Of a stretch of DNA of 27,355 nt, positions 15,186 through 24,069 are shown in pieces. The notes below the pieces were generated by a model that was given only the letters and a program-made list of their open reading frames with translations, had not been told where the DNA came from and ran no database searches. The stretch is taken from assembly GCA_021827245.1 (NCBI GenBank), contig JAKAWN010000035.1:1-27355 (forward strand). The letters are read 5' to 3'. This stretch comes from Acidobacteriota bacterium (GTDB lineage Bacteria; Acidobacteriota; Terriglobia; UBA7540). The translations under genes and the position numbers were made by a program. Within the stretch, counting starts at the first letter, position 1; each line of letters opens with the position of its first letter.

Positions 15186-16316
15186 CTAGTCGGCGATATC
15201 CAGAAGGCGCTCGATGTCGGCTTTGTTGTTGTAGAGATAGGGAGAAATCCGCACTCTATGATGACGTAGGCTGACCTCAACATGTCGCGCTTTCAGTTTC
15301 TCATACAATTTGTCAGTCGCCTCATCCGACTCGCACCGGAAGGAAAGGATCGGCGATGGAAGTGTTGATCTGTCATTATTCAAGAGATGGTATCCTCGTG
15401 ATTCCAGATCCTCCGCCGCAAAATCAAGAAGATTCCCACAATACCGGGTCACCTCGTAAGCGCCAACACCACGAACGAATTCAAGAGAGGCTTCCAGAGC
15501 CGAAAGGTTCAGGAAGTTGGCCGTCTCAGGAACGTCAAAAATCTGCGCTGCTCCCGGCAGCATGAAGTCCTCCGTGGGCAAAGCATCGAAATCGTCCGCT
15601 CCTTCCACAGAAAGCCAGTTCACCACTTTCAGGTCTAAACGGTTCAACAACTCTTGCCGAACATACACGAACCCTGTGCCGTATGGGCCCAGTAGCCACT
15701 TGTACGCTGCCACAGCAAGGACATCAACTGGAAGATCACCGACATTCAGTTCCAGCGCGCCCGCGCCCTGAGTTCCATCGACAACAAACAGCGCTCCATG
15801 CCGATGGGCCAATTCACCAAAAGCCGCAAGATCGATTCTCCTTCCCGTGGAATAATCCACCCAATCCAAGGCCAGGAGCTTTGTATTGGAAGTGAACGTA
15901 GCGGCTACATCGCCCACCCGTAGCGGCGCATCGCTATTCTTCAGAATGTGTACACGCACTCCCGCCCGGCGCATGTGAAGCCATGTAAAGAGGTTGGAAG
16001 GGAAATTGGTGCTCGCTACAATCACTTCGTCTCCAGGCTTCAATTGCAGCCCTGCGGCCACAACTCCGACCCCCTGGGTTGCTCCGCTCGTCAGTGCGAT
16101 TTCGTTTTCATCGCTTCCGACGATGTTGGCAAGATGATTGCGAACACGTTGGGGAAGGTCAAAATACTCAGCCGGGTCCATTCGTTCAGGATGGCATTTC
16201 AATTCGATCGCGTCATGAGCGCGCGCAGCCGCTACAAGAGGAAACACTCCCTGGTAAGCGCAATTGAGATAAGTCGTCGCGCCGAAGTCGGCGAACTCAG
16301 TTCGATAATCGCGCAT
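15186..16316 (-). CDS. Class V aminotransferase-fold PLP enzyme (cysteine desulfurase / isopenicillin-N epimerase type)
   Basis: A 376-residue fold-type I PLP enzyme. The visible family features are YLNCAYQGVFP near the start, LTSGATQGVG (75-84, phosphate-binding loop), VVDGTQGAGAL (178-188) with Asp180 and Gln183 for the cofactor ring, and AAYKWLLGPYGTGF with the Schiff-base Lys206. The Tyr-Lys-Trp-Leu-hydrophobic-Gly-Pro form is common in the isopenicillin-N epimerase/desulfurase-like branch. The C-terminus RVRISPYLYNNKADIERLL is also typical. No mobile-loop Cys of the IscS type is evident, so true sulfur transfer is not supported. ATG 16316 lacks a clear SD. The neighbours do not point to a pathway, so the reaction is unassigned. 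Confidence 0.87.
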   Translation of the reverse strand: MRDYRTEFADFGATTYLNCAYQGVFPLVAAARAHDAIELKCHPERMDPAEYFDLPQRVRNHLANIVGSDENEIALTSGATQGVGVVAAGLQLKPGDEVIVASTNFPSNLFTWLHMRRAGVRVHILKNSDAPLRVGDVAATFTSNTKLLALDWVDYSTGRRIDLAAFGELAHRHGALFVVDGTQGAGALELNVGDLPVDVLAVAAYKWLLGPYGTGFVYVRQELLNRLDLKVVNWLSVEGADDFDALPTEDFMLPGAAQIFDVPETANFLNLSALEASLEFVRGVGAYEVTRYCGNLLDFAAEDLESRGYHLLNNDRSTLPSPILSFRCESDEATDKLYEKLKARHVEVSLRHHRVRISPYLYNNKADIERLLDIAD

Positions 16317-16375
16317 GTTACAAGAATCGGCTCACGAGGAGGTTCAACAAAGGAAGCCATCCTTCAGCCGCCGGG

Positions 16376-16861
16376 TTAGTATCTATCTCTTCGCGGGTTC
16401 GCGGCTGCACGCATACTCTGGCTCAGATGAGACAATATTTCTGCCGCCGCTTCGTCCACTGCCTTCGACAGCGCCGGAGGGTTATAGGGGACACGAATAG
16501 CGTCCTGCCAGATCGATTTTCCGGTGACACGATCGTTGATATAGACCTCGGCATGTAATCGCTTCAGGTTCCGTAAACTAAAGCATGACCCGCGAACAAT
16601 CGCATCGGCTTCGTCACGTTTGTTTACCACCTTAATCCAGGATACATGAGCCAAATCGTCAGCCAGTTTTACATTCAGATCATGGTCGATCCGGTCAATG
16701 TATATCCTCCGCATCTGCAAAAGCCGGCGCGGATTGGCCGTCTGTGAAGATCCGGGACCCCGCAACGAAGGTTCGGACGGGCCAAGTGTCGGTCTCTGCT
16801 GGCTGTGAAGCACTGCGCCTGGCGCGAGAAGCATCACAAGGCAAAAGGCCAAATACTTCAT
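16376..16861 (-). CDS. Small secreted protein of unknown function
   Basis: Read from ATG 16861, which follows GGAGG at good spacing, this is a 161-residue protein with a Sec signal (MKYLAFCLVMLLAPGAVLHS). There is no Cys at the cleavage site, so it is not a lipoprotein. The mature part has RIYIDRIDHDLNVKLADDLAH, then KRDEADAIVRGSCFSL, AEVYINDRVTGKSIWQD and a final helix SKAVDEAAAEILSHL. This order (an effector-like strand, 'ADAIVRG', 'vtGksiWqD', C-terminal helix) resembles small periplasmic proteins of CsgG/LpoB-like fold, but I do not recognise the family with confidence. The frame continues upstream to 16948, but that start would lose the signal peptide. Confidence 0.7.
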   Translation of the reverse strand: MKYLAFCLVMLLAPGAVLHSQQRPTLGPSEPSLRGPGSSQTANPRRLLQMRRIYIDRIDHDLNVKLADDLAHVSWIKVVNKRDEADAIVRGSCFSLRNLKRLHAEVYINDRVTGKSIWQDAIRVPYNPPALSKAVDEAAAEILSHLSQSMRAAANPRRDRY

Positions 16862-16984
16862 CTTAAGCCTCCGTCGTACTACGTTAACACCTAGTTTAAC
16901 AGAAACCTTTCCCACAGTTGCCCTTTGTAAGAAATGCGAAGTCTGCATCTGATGGGGCCTGGCGGCAGATTTACGCCCATGGCG

Positions 16985-17458
16985 TTACTCTTTTTGTTGC
17001 TGACGAACGTAGACGATATAATCCGTCGCGGCGGGTTTGCCACCAGCCTCTCTTATCGCCGCAGCAATTTGACCTCGGTGATAGGCCGAATGCATCACCA
17101 GTTGCATCAGGACATCGCGCACCGGTGTGCGAAACTCAATCCCCTTGCTGTTCCTATGCACCAGGTCTTCCTCCAGTCGTTCAGGCGACAGACTGCCCAG
17201 GAAGGAATTCCAGCGCTGGTGCAGCTCACTGATTGCGACACTCGCTTCTTCCACGCCCAGAGGCGGCCACGGAGCCGGTGACGGGGAGTCCGGAGTCGTC
17301 AGGCGTGCCAGCCACACCCGCTGCGCGCCGACAATGTGGCCGGCAACCTTCAGCGCTCGTTCCCCGGCGACGGCAAGGGTGGCAATGCTGCGGAGCGCCT
17401 CCTGGTTGGCCCAATAGTCATATGCGAAAAGTCTCCGCAATGAATCCACCGATTCCAT
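16985..17458 (-). CDS. DinB-family metal-binding four-helix-bundle protein
   Basis: A 157-residue protein with classic DinB features: LRRLFAYDYWANQEAL at the N-terminus, AGHIVGAQRVWLARL with the first His, and MHSAYHRGQIAAAIREAGG, the HxxxHRGQ helix that supplies the other two metal-binding His. The ending ATDYIVYVRQQ is also usual. AGGAGG lies eight bases before ATG 17458. Family members include damage-induced DinB proteins and bacillithiol/mycothiol-type transferases; the specific role here is unknown. Better preserved than the other DinB-like gene at 3216. It follows polA's stop by 68 bases in the opposite sense (upstream of it on the map, same strand), so it is not downstream in a polA transcript. 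Confidence 0.88.
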   Translation of the reverse strand: MESVDSLRRLFAYDYWANQEALRSIATLAVAGERALKVAGHIVGAQRVWLARLTTPDSPSPAPWPPLGVEEASVAISELHQRWNSFLGSLSPERLEEDLVHRNSKGIEFRTPVRDVLMQLVMHSAYHRGQIAAAIREAGGKPAATDYIVYVRQQQKE

Positions 17459-17526
17459 TTGCGTTGCCTCCTGTTAATTGAACACGGCCCCGCGATACCC
17501 GCGGCGCGAAACCACCACCTGTGCCC

Positions 17527-20220
17527 CTATTTCGCTTCCTTCCAGTTCTTTCCCGTCCCCAGATCAACCTTCAGAGGAACCTTGAGCGGATAGACACCTT
17601 CCATTTCCGCCCGGATCACTTGTCGCGCCGCATCCACTTCCGCTTCTGGCGACTCAAAAACCAGCTCGTCATGCACCGTTAAGATCATTCTGGTCTTCAT
17701 CTTCTCCCGCTTCAGCCGCTCGTGAGTCTTCACCATGGCCAGCTTCAGCAGGTCGGCAGCGGTACCCTGCAAGGGAGTGTTCATGGCCTCTCGCTCCGCG
17801 CGGCTACGTGCTGCCGTGTCCTGGCTCTTAATGTCGGGAATAGGTCGCATGCGGCCAAACAACGTACGGACCCGTTCCGTTGTGCGCGCCTCCTCGATGC
17901 GTGCTTCCAGAAAGGACCGGACGCCCTCATACCTCTTGAAGTACGCGTCGATGTACTGTTGCGCCTCCGTCTTGCTCGATCCTGTCCTTGCCGCCAGTCC
18001 GAACGAGCTGAGGCCGTAGATCACCCCGTAATTAATCGCCTTCGCCATTCGCCGATGCTCATGGTTCTGCAGTCCGGGCGGAACGCCGAAAATCTCCTGC
18101 GCCGTCCGCGCGTGGATGTCTTCGCCCCGCGTAAAGGCTTCAATCAGGCGCGCATCGCCAGACATGTGGGCCAGCACTCTCAATTCAATTTGCGAATAGT
18201 CGCCTGCAATCAGAAGCCAGCCCGGTTCCGCAACAAACGCCGACCGGATCCGAAGGCCAAACTCCTCTCCTATCGGAATATTCTGCAAGTTGGGGTTTGA
18301 AGATGAAAGCCGGCCGGTTCGCGCCACGGTCTGGTTGAAGCTCGTGTGGAGACGGCCGGTTTCCGGGTTGATGTACTTTGGCAAAGCATCGACGTAAGTC
18401 GATTTCAATTTCGCGCGAGTGCGGTAATCGATGATCTTTCGCGGCAGCTCAAATTTCTCAGCCAGCCCCTCCAGCACCGATGCTTCAGTCGAATACTGCC
18501 CGCTCTTCTTCAGCCTTTTGCCGCCGGGCAGTTTCAACTTCTCGAAGAGTATCTGTCCCAACTGCTTGGGCGAATCGATATCAAACGGTTCACCCGCCAA
18601 GTCGTAAATCTGACGCGTCAAGTCAGCCAGCTCTACGTCAAACTCGCCGGACATGCGCACCAGAATTTCCGGGTCGATTTTCACGCCCACCATTTCAACA
18701 TCGGCCAGCACCTCGGCCAGCGGCAACTCAATCTGAGAATAGAGTTCCCGGACATTCTCCCGGGACAACTGTGGGCTCATCGTCGTCGCAAGCTCGTGGG
18801 TATAGCGCGCGGCCTGCCCCAGCGAACCATTCGTCTTTTTTCCCAGCCGCAACAGTGCAACAGATTCCAGTGTGTGGCTGGTGGACAGCGGATTCAGCAA
18901 ATACGAATAGAGCATCGTATCGTGCGCCACTACTCCCAGGTCCATTCCCTGTTTCCGAAGCAACAGCCGGAAGAGTTTTGAGTTATGAACAGCCAGCGGG
19001 TGGGATTCTCCGCCAAGCACTGGTCCGAGAGCGCCGAGCGCCCTTTCGAGCGACTCTGCCGCGATCGCTCCGCTTCGCTTGCCGTCGGCGAGACCTAAAC
19101 CCGCAAGCCGGCCGCCGAAACCCTCTTCACCCTCCACCGCAAACGCGAAAGCCAGGTCTCCCCGCTCATGGACCGCATCGAGCCATTTCTCGACCTCGAT
19201 ACCGGATCTAAGGTCTGCCGATTCGGCCTCGCCATCCAGCAATTCAGCACCAGACTCCGAAAGCAGTTCATTCAGCAGAGAAACAAACCCAAGTTCCTGG
19301 CATAAAGCACGAATCTCACCTACGTTGTATTTTGCGGGCATCAGGTCTTCCGGGTTGATTTCCAGCGGAACGTCTGTGCGAATGGTGGCAAGCTCACGGC
19401 TAAGCAGCGCTTCCTCGCGAAAATCACGCAACGCCTCTCTGTAGCTTTGCCGGGAGACTTCATCGTAATTGTCCAGTGCCGCTTCAAGAGTTCCAAAGCG
19501 ATTGATCAGCTCCGTGGCGCCTTTCGGGCCGATGTAGCTCCTCTTCTTTCCATTCTCCGTTTGCAGAGGTTCGCGGTCCGGCAGCGGACGCGCGCCGGGA
19601 ATGTTGTCACTCGAATCGCCGGTCAGCGCCAGCCAGTCGACCACCTGACTGGGTTCAACCCCGATAATCTCCTTCACCTTCGCCGCATCGCAGATGGTCT
19701 CTCCGTTGGTTGCAGACCGCGCCGGTTTTACCACCCGCACGTTTCCGTTAACAAGCTGGAACAGATCTTCGTCGCCGGAGACGATAAAGACTTCCCCGCC
19801 CTGTTCTGAAGCCTGGCGCGCTAAAGTACCGATCAGGTCATCCGCCTCGTAGCCGGCCATTTCCACCAAAGGAAGCCCCAACGCCCGACAAAAACGATGC
19901 ACGTAGGGAAGCTGAACGCTCAATTCTTCAGGAAACGGTGGGCGGTTCGACTTGTACTCCTCAAAAAGTTTGTCGCGGAAAGTAGGAGCCGCCTTGTCAA
20001 AGGCGACAACAACTTTGTCGGGCTTAAAATCCTTCAGCAGTTTCCGCACAGTCCGCAGGAAGATGTAAATTGCTTTGGTCGGCATGCCGCTCGGCGAAGT
20101 CAGCACCGTTTGCATCGGGGCGTAGAACGCCCGAAAGAGTAACGACATGCCGTCGATCAAGACCACCTTTTGGGTTTTCCGAATATCGGCCAACTTCCTA
20201 CTCCCACACCTAGCAGCCAT
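17527..20220 (-). CDS. polA: DNA polymerase I
   Basis: An 897-residue PolA that fills gaps and removes RNA primers. The 5' nuclease domain is intact at its acidic sites (LIDGMSLLFRAFY 21-33; GYEADDLIG 123-131; SGDEDLF 148-154; TGDSSDNIPG 200-209). After DNIPG there is a net insertion of about 17 residues (210-229) before IGPKGA of the helix-three-turn-helix. The 3'-5' exonuclease-like domain has lost its DEDD residues (FAFAVEG where E. coli has FAFDTET; KLFR for KYDR; AARY for AAED), so proofreading is not expected. Polymerase motifs are intact: DYSQIELRVLAH (674-685), RRMAKAINYGVIYG (723-736, with Tyr731 at the Phe762 position of E. coli) and VHDELVFE (849-856). ATG 20220 has no clear SD; TTG 20193 behind GGGAG is an alternative start. 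Confidence 0.96.
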   Translation of the reverse strand: MAARCGSRKLADIRKTQKVVLIDGMSLLFRAFYAPMQTVLTSPSGMPTKAIYIFLRTVRKLLKDFKPDKVVVAFDKAAPTFRDKLFEEYKSNRPPFPEELSVQLPYVHRFCRALGLPLVEMAGYEADDLIGTLARQASEQGGEVFIVSGDEDLFQLVNGNVRVVKPARSATNGETICDAAKVKEIIGVEPSQVVDWLALTGDSSDNIPGARPLPDREPLQTENGKKRSYIGPKGATELINRFGTLEAALDNYDEVSRQSYREALRDFREEALLSRELATIRTDVPLEINPEDLMPAKYNVGEIRALCQELGFVSLLNELLSESGAELLDGEAESADLRSGIEVEKWLDAVHERGDLAFAFAVEGEEGFGGRLAGLGLADGKRSGAIAAESLERALGALGPVLGGESHPLAVHNSKLFRLLLRKQGMDLGVVAHDTMLYSYLLNPLSTSHTLESVALLRLGKKTNGSLGQAARYTHELATTMSPQLSRENVRELYSQIELPLAEVLADVEMVGVKIDPEILVRMSGEFDVELADLTRQIYDLAGEPFDIDSPKQLGQILFEKLKLPGGKRLKKSGQYSTEASVLEGLAEKFELPRKIIDYRTRAKLKSTYVDALPKYINPETGRLHTSFNQTVARTGRLSSSNPNLQNIPIGEEFGLRIRSAFVAEPGWLLIAGDYSQIELRVLAHMSGDARLIEAFTRGEDIHARTAQEIFGVPPGLQNHEHRRMAKAINYGVIYGLSSFGLAARTGSSKTEAQQYIDAYFKRYEGVRSFLEARIEEARTTERVRTLFGRMRPIPDIKSQDTAARSRAEREAMNTPLQGTAADLLKLAMVKTHERLKREKMKTRMILTVHDELVFESPEAEVDAARQVIRAEMEGVYPLKVPLKVDLGTGKNWKEAK

Positions 20221-20390
20221 TTTATCTTACAGGAAAAGTCTTCTCGGGTAGCGCTTTTCCAGGCCCCATTGGTGAAACTGGTCCATATTGTGGTATATTT
20301 GCCACACATACGCTTGCGGGCCTTGCGAACACGACGGCTAACATATTGAAAGTTAATGAGATATATGTGATCATGCAATGGAATCACTCT

Positions 20391-20399
20391 TGCTATGGT
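20391..20399 (+). promoter_or_regulatory. Possible extended -10 element for lpxC
   Basis: TGCTATGGT has the TGn extension and a four-of-six -10 hexamer, 24 bases before the lpxC TTG and just ahead of AGGAGG. No convincing -35 was found. The rest of the 202-base gap between polA and lpxC is AT-rich, with a short GTGG/CCAC hairpin near 20288-20304. Confidence 0.28.
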
Positions 20400-20422
20400 C
20401 GGGTTGAACGTCAGGAGGCTAT

Positions 20423-21337
20423 TTGAATCACCAATACACTATTGACCGGCCGGTTTCAACGGGGGGCATAGGCTTGCACACGGGAGTCCCCGTTCACGTG
20501 CGCCTGTTGCCTGCGCCAAGCGACACGGGCATTGTTTTCAAACGGGTGGATCTGGATGGCTTTCCTATCAAGGCCAGAGCAGAGAACGTGGCGCGGGTCA
20601 GTTACGCCACCAGCCTCATGAGGAAAGGTGTTCTCATCTCCACAACCGAGCATCTGCTATCCGCAATTGCTGCTTCAAGGGTCGACAACATTTACATTGA
20701 AATCGACAACCTCGAAGTTCCCATCATGGATGGCAGCTCTCTCCCCTTCCTGCGGCTCATCAAGGAAGCAGGTCTCACACAGCAGCGTGCAGGACGAATC
20801 TGGGCAAAAATCGTGAAGCCCGTCGAGGTCGTCGACGGGAAGAAACGTATCGCCATTTATCCGGCCGACGATTTCAAGATCACTTACCACATTGCCTTCA
20901 ATCATCCTCTGATAGGTGAGCAGGAACGCTCCTTCAGCATGAATCTGCCGGGTTACGAGCTCAGTATCGCCCCCGCCAGGACGTTCGGTTTTATTGACGA
21001 AGTTGAAATGCTTCGAAAGAGTGGCCTAGTGAGCGGAGGCTCCCTTGAAAATGCGATTGTCCTCACCCGGACCGGTGTCATGAATCCCGAGGGTCTGCGC
21101 TTTCCTGACGAGTTCTGCCGCCACAAGATCCTGGATCTTATTGGCGATCTGATGATGTTCGGCCGTCCGCTGCTGGGTCACGTTGTGGCTGACCGCGCCG
21201 GGCACGCCATGCACATTGCACTGGTCAGCCGCCTTCTACGGGAAAAGAGTGCCTGGCGGCTGGTTCGTGCCCCCCGGACTGTTCCTGTCAAATCCCCAGC
21301 CGAGGCCGGCGCCGTTGTTCCCAGTTCAGTTTCTTAA
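20423..21337 (+). CDS. lpxC: UDP-3-O-acyl-N-acetylglucosamine deacetylase
   Basis: LpxC carries out the committed, zinc-dependent deacetylation in lipid A synthesis. The 304-residue protein has the family markers in order: VSTGGIGLHTGVPVHVRLLPA (11-31), ISTTEHLLSAIAASRVDN with the first zinc His, VPIMDGSSLPFL, the substrate-tunnel segment ARTFGFIDEVEML, and HKILDLIGDLMMFG with the second His and the Asp ligand, then AGHAMHIAL with the catalytic His. The start is TTG 20423, four bases after a perfect AGGAGG; no ATG is available nearby. It implies a lipopolysaccharide-bearing outer membrane. It is divergent from polA and followed by a hairpin before gdhA. Confidence 0.96.
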   Translation: MNHQYTIDRPVSTGGIGLHTGVPVHVRLLPAPSDTGIVFKRVDLDGFPIKARAENVARVSYATSLMRKGVLISTTEHLLSAIAASRVDNIYIEIDNLEVPIMDGSSLPFLRLIKEAGLTQQRAGRIWAKIVKPVEVVDGKKRIAIYPADDFKITYHIAFNHPLIGEQERSFSMNLPGYELSIAPARTFGFIDEVEMLRKSGLVSGGSLENAIVLTRTGVMNPEGLRFPDEFCRHKILDLIGDLMMFGRPLLGHVVADRAGHAMHIALVSRLLREKSAWRLVRAPRTVPVKSPAEAGAVVPSSVS

Positions 21338-21339
21338 GA

Positions 21340-21360
21340 CGCCCCTCATCACTGAGGGCG
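21340..21360 (+). terminator. Hairpin after lpxC
   Basis: CGCCCCTCA (21340-21348) pairs with TGAGGGCG (21353-21360) around TCAC, with one bulged C. It begins three bases after the lpxC stop. There is no following T-run, so termination strength is uncertain. Confidence 0.35.
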
Positions 21361-21430
21361 AGAGTAGTCGGTTCCCTGCCCATCTGTTATACTTCCCTCG
21401 CAGGTGAAGCTGTCATTTGCGAGAGAGCCT

Positions 21431-22696
21431 ATGACCACTGTTGATACCGACAAAGAGTTCAGTGTTTTCGATTCGATGGCTGCGCGCTTTGACGTGGCGG
21501 CCCAAAAGCTTGGATTAGATGAAGGGATTTTGAGGTATCTGCGAACGCCTAACCGCGAGATCATCGTCCACATTCCGATAATTATGGACAATGGCAAGGT
21601 GGAAGTATTTGATGGATTCCGCGTCCAGCATAGCATCGCCCGCGGCCCCTGCAAGGGTGGAGTGCGCTACGGACCGGACGTTACACTCGATGAAATCCGT
21701 GGCCTCGCGGCCGAGATGACCTGGAAATGTGCCGTCGTCAACATTCCGTTCGGTGGCGCCAAGGGCGGTATCATTTGTGATCCTGAACATCTCAGCCTGA
21801 GTGAGCTTGAAAAAATCACCCGCCGGTACACAGCAGAGATTCTGGACTATATCGGTCCCGAACGTGACGTCCCTGCTCCGGACATGAATACGAATGAGCA
21901 GACAATGGCCTGGATCATGGACACCTATTCCATGCATGTGCGCCACACGGTTACCGCCTGCGTAACAGGCAAACCATTCGGTCTGGGTGGATCACGCGGA
22001 CGGCCCGCGGCCACGGGACGCGGCTGTATGATCGTCGCCGACCAGGCGCTCAAGCGGTTTGGGCGGCAGCGCGAGCAGACACGAGTTATCGTTCAAGGCT
22101 TTGGAAACGTAGGTTCGCAAGCCGCGCGTCTAATGTATGAAGCCGGATACAGAATCACAGGGGTGGCGGATATTCACGGCGGCATCCTCAATCCCAACGG
22201 CCTGGATATACCGCGTCTCCTCGAGTATTCGAAAGAAAAGAAGACGGTCGAGGGCTTCCCCGATTCCGAGCGTGTTGGCAGCCAGGAAATCCTGGAACAG
22301 GATTGTGACGTCCTTCTCCCGGCCGCCACCGAAAACGTGATCATGAGCAAGAATGCCGGCCGGATTCGCGCGCGTATCCTGGTTGAAGGCGCCAACAGTC
22401 CTACGACGCCTCCCGCAGATGACATTCTCTTCGATCGCGGCGTCTTTGTAGTGCCTGACATTCTGGCCAATGCCGGAGGTGTGACGGTTTCCTACTTTGA
22501 GTGGGTCCAGGACCGACAGGGCTACTTCTGGCCTGAAGGCATGGTCAACGAGCGGCTCAAGCACATTCAGGTCGCGGCGTTCAATGACGTGGTCCATTAC
22601 GGCGAAATGCACAATGTCAATAACCGCATCGCGGCTTACATGCTCGCCATCGACCGTGTCGCCACCACGCTCAAGCTGCGCGGCATCTATGCGTGA
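21431..22696 (+). CDS. gdhA: Glutamate dehydrogenase (Glu/Leu/Phe/Val dehydrogenase family)
   Basis: Interconverts glutamate and 2-oxoglutarate with ammonia, using NAD(P). The 421-residue protein has GPCKGGVRY and [19 protein letters not shown] with the catalytic and substrate Lys residues, [20 protein letters not shown], the Rossmann motif [13 protein letters not shown], and [13 protein letters not shown] with [13 protein letters not shown] near the C-terminus. Length is normal for the hexameric class. The frame opens at GTG 21404, but ATG 21431 gives the family-like start and has GAGAGAG just upstream; a TATACT at 21388-21393 is a possible -10, which would leave the GTG almost at the transcript end. 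Its last 65 bases recur at 23285-23349 beyond hicBA, so this 3' end may have been replaced or duplicated. Confidence 0.94.
   Translation: MTTVDTDKEFSVFDSMAARFDVAAQKLGLDEGILRYLRTPNREIIVHIPIIMDNGKVEVFDGFRVQHSIARGPCKGGVRYGPDVTLDEIRGLAAEMTWKCAVVNIPFGGAKGGIICDPEHLSLSELEKITRRYTAEILDYIGPERDVPAPDMNTNEQTMAWIMDTYSMHVRHTVTACVTGKPFGLGGSRGRPAATGRGCMIVADQALKRFGRQREQTRVIVQGFGNVGSQAARLMYEAGYRITGVADIHGGILNPNGLDIPRLLEYSKEKKTVEGFPDSERVGSQEILEQDCDVLLPAATENVIMSKNAGRIRARILVEGANSPTTPPADDILFDRGVFVVPDILANAGGVTVSYFEWVQDRQGYFWPEGMVNERLKHIQVAAFNDVVHYGEMHNVNNRIAAYMLAIDRVATTLKLRGIYA
22632..22696 (+). repeat. 65-bp direct repeat, copy 1 (3' end of gdhA)
   Basis: The last 65 bases of gdhA, ending in TGA, match 23285-23349 at 62 of 65 positions. 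The copies are 653 bases apart and have hicBA between them. The differences are at 22669 (G/C), 22690 (T/C) and 22695 (G/A). Confidence 0.95.
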
Positions 22697-22751
22697 TCCA
22701 TGAGGCGGGATCTCTCCACACCGATTTTTTAAGGTACAATTCTCTGCTCAT

Positions 22752-22803
22752 CGGCAGGCGCCGCAGTTCGGCAAACGGCCAAATTGCAGCGCCCCTCCTG
22801 CCG
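22752..22803. repeat. Interrupted inverted repeat upstream of hicB
   Basis: CGGCAGG (22752-22758) pairs with CCTGCCG (22797-22803). Inside it, GGCGCCGCA (22757-22765) pairs with TGCAGCGCC (22785-22793) with one mismatch. The structure ends seven bases before the putative hicB extended -10. It could be an operator or a transcript-end hairpin for gdhA; it has no T-run. Confidence 0.45.
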
Positions 22804-22809
22804 GCCTGA

Positions 22810-22818
22810 TGCTAGAAT
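22810..22818 (+). promoter_or_regulatory. Extended -10 promoter for hicBA
   Basis: TGCTAGAAT has a TGn extension and a five-of-six -10 hexamer (TAGAAT, 22813-22818). No good -35 is at standard spacing, as extended -10 promoters permit. It predicts a short leader with AGAGGAT before the hicB ATG at 22839. Confidence 0.5.
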
Positions 22819-22838
22819 GAGACGCAGAGGATAAGCCC

Positions 22839-23045
22839 ATGCGACAGGTTGTGATATATCCCGGCGAGGATGGTTACTGGGTGGCAGAGTGCCCAAGTCT
22901 TCCGGGATGCGTTAGCCAGGGCAAGACAAAAGAGGATGCCGCCCAAAACATTCGTGAAGCAATTCGAGGCTATGTTGCCGCCCTGGAAGACGATGGACTG
23001 CCTGTACCCGAGGAACGATTCGAAGTTCTCGTGATGGCGGTATGA
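22839..23045 (+). CDS. hicB: HicB-family antitoxin
   Basis: A 68-residue protein of the HicB partial RNase H-like fold: VVIYPGEDGYWVAECPSLPGCVSQGKTKEDAAQNIREAI, with the family hallmark SLPGCVSQGKTKEDA (20-34). HicB neutralises the HicA RNase by direct binding. This version ends after the core fold, with only VPEERFEVLVMAV beyond it, so it lacks the C-terminal helix-turn-helix or ribbon-helix-helix that longer HicB proteins use to repress their own promoter. AGAGGAT lies upstream of ATG 22839. Its stop overlaps the hicA start (ATGA), as expected for a coupled pair; antitoxin first is one of the two known orders. Confidence 0.9.
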   Translation: MRQVVIYPGEDGYWVAECPSLPGCVSQGKTKEDAAQNIREAIRGYVAALEDDGLPVPEERFEVLVMAV

Positions 23046-23266
23046 GCAAGTTGCCGCGGATATCAGGGCGCGAATGCCAGAGGGCCCTCGATAAGGCTGG
23101 CTTCCATTTCAAGCGGCAGGAGGGCAGCCACATCGTACTTCGGCGCGATTCTCCCTATGCACAGGTCGTTGTGCCAGACCACAAAGAGCTTGACCGCGGC
23201 ACCCTCCGTTCAATCCTTCGATTTGCCGGGCTCTCGGTCGAGCAATTTATTGACTTATTGAAATAA
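23042..23266 (+). CDS. hicA: HicA-family mRNA interferase toxin
   Basis: A 74-residue protein with the HicA double-stranded-RNA-binding-like fold. Signatures: LPRISGRECQRALDKAGFHFKRQEGSHIVLRR, with the catalytic His30 in the G-S-H motif, then VVVPDHKELDRGTLRSILRFAGLSVEQFIDLL. HicA cleaves mRNA and is held in check by HicB. The reading frame, length and catalytic His are intact, so the toxin appears functional. It overlaps hicB by four bases (ATGA). Its stop lies 18 bases before the second copy of the gdhA 3' end. Confidence 0.92.
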   Translation: MSKLPRISGRECQRALDKAGFHFKRQEGSHIVLRRDSPYAQVVVPDHKELDRGTLRSILRFAGLSVEQFIDLLK

Positions 23267-23284
23267 CTCAGTATTTACCGGTCA

Positions 23285-23349
23285 CGGCTTACATGCTCGC
23301 CATCGACCGTGTCGCCACCACCCTCAAGCTGCGCGGCATCTACGCGTAA
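23285..23349 (+). pseudogene. Duplicated gdhA 3' end (direct repeat copy 2)
   Basis: Encodes the same last 20 residues as gdhA ([20 protein letters not shown]) and ends in TAA. Compared with copy 1, the three differences are ACG to ACC (Thr), TAT to TAC (Tyr) and TGA to TAA, all silent. Upstream, the match stops abruptly, and an in-frame stop at 23260 closes the frame, so it is a fragment, not a gene. It may be the native gdhA terminus left downstream of an inserted hicBA segment, or a remnant of a second gdhA. Confidence 0.9.
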
Positions 23350-23421
23350 AGACACGTAGGCACAGTCAATTCATCGGGATCTTCACCGCCGCAAAACTAC
23401 ATAAACGGCGTCAACGTTGAA

Positions 23422-24069
<648 letters not shown>

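Noticed and set aside
18346..18981. 211-codon plus-strand open frame
   Set aside because: It lies wholly inside the well-supported polA gene on the other strand, with no family signature.
21404..21406. GTG as start of gdhA
   Set aside because: No ribosome site, and nearly at the end of the likely transcript; ATG 21431 gives the usual start.
22735..22740. TACAAT as a -10 for hicBA
   Set aside because: No -35 at a usable spacing and about 100 bases from hicB; the extended -10 at 22810-22818 is better.
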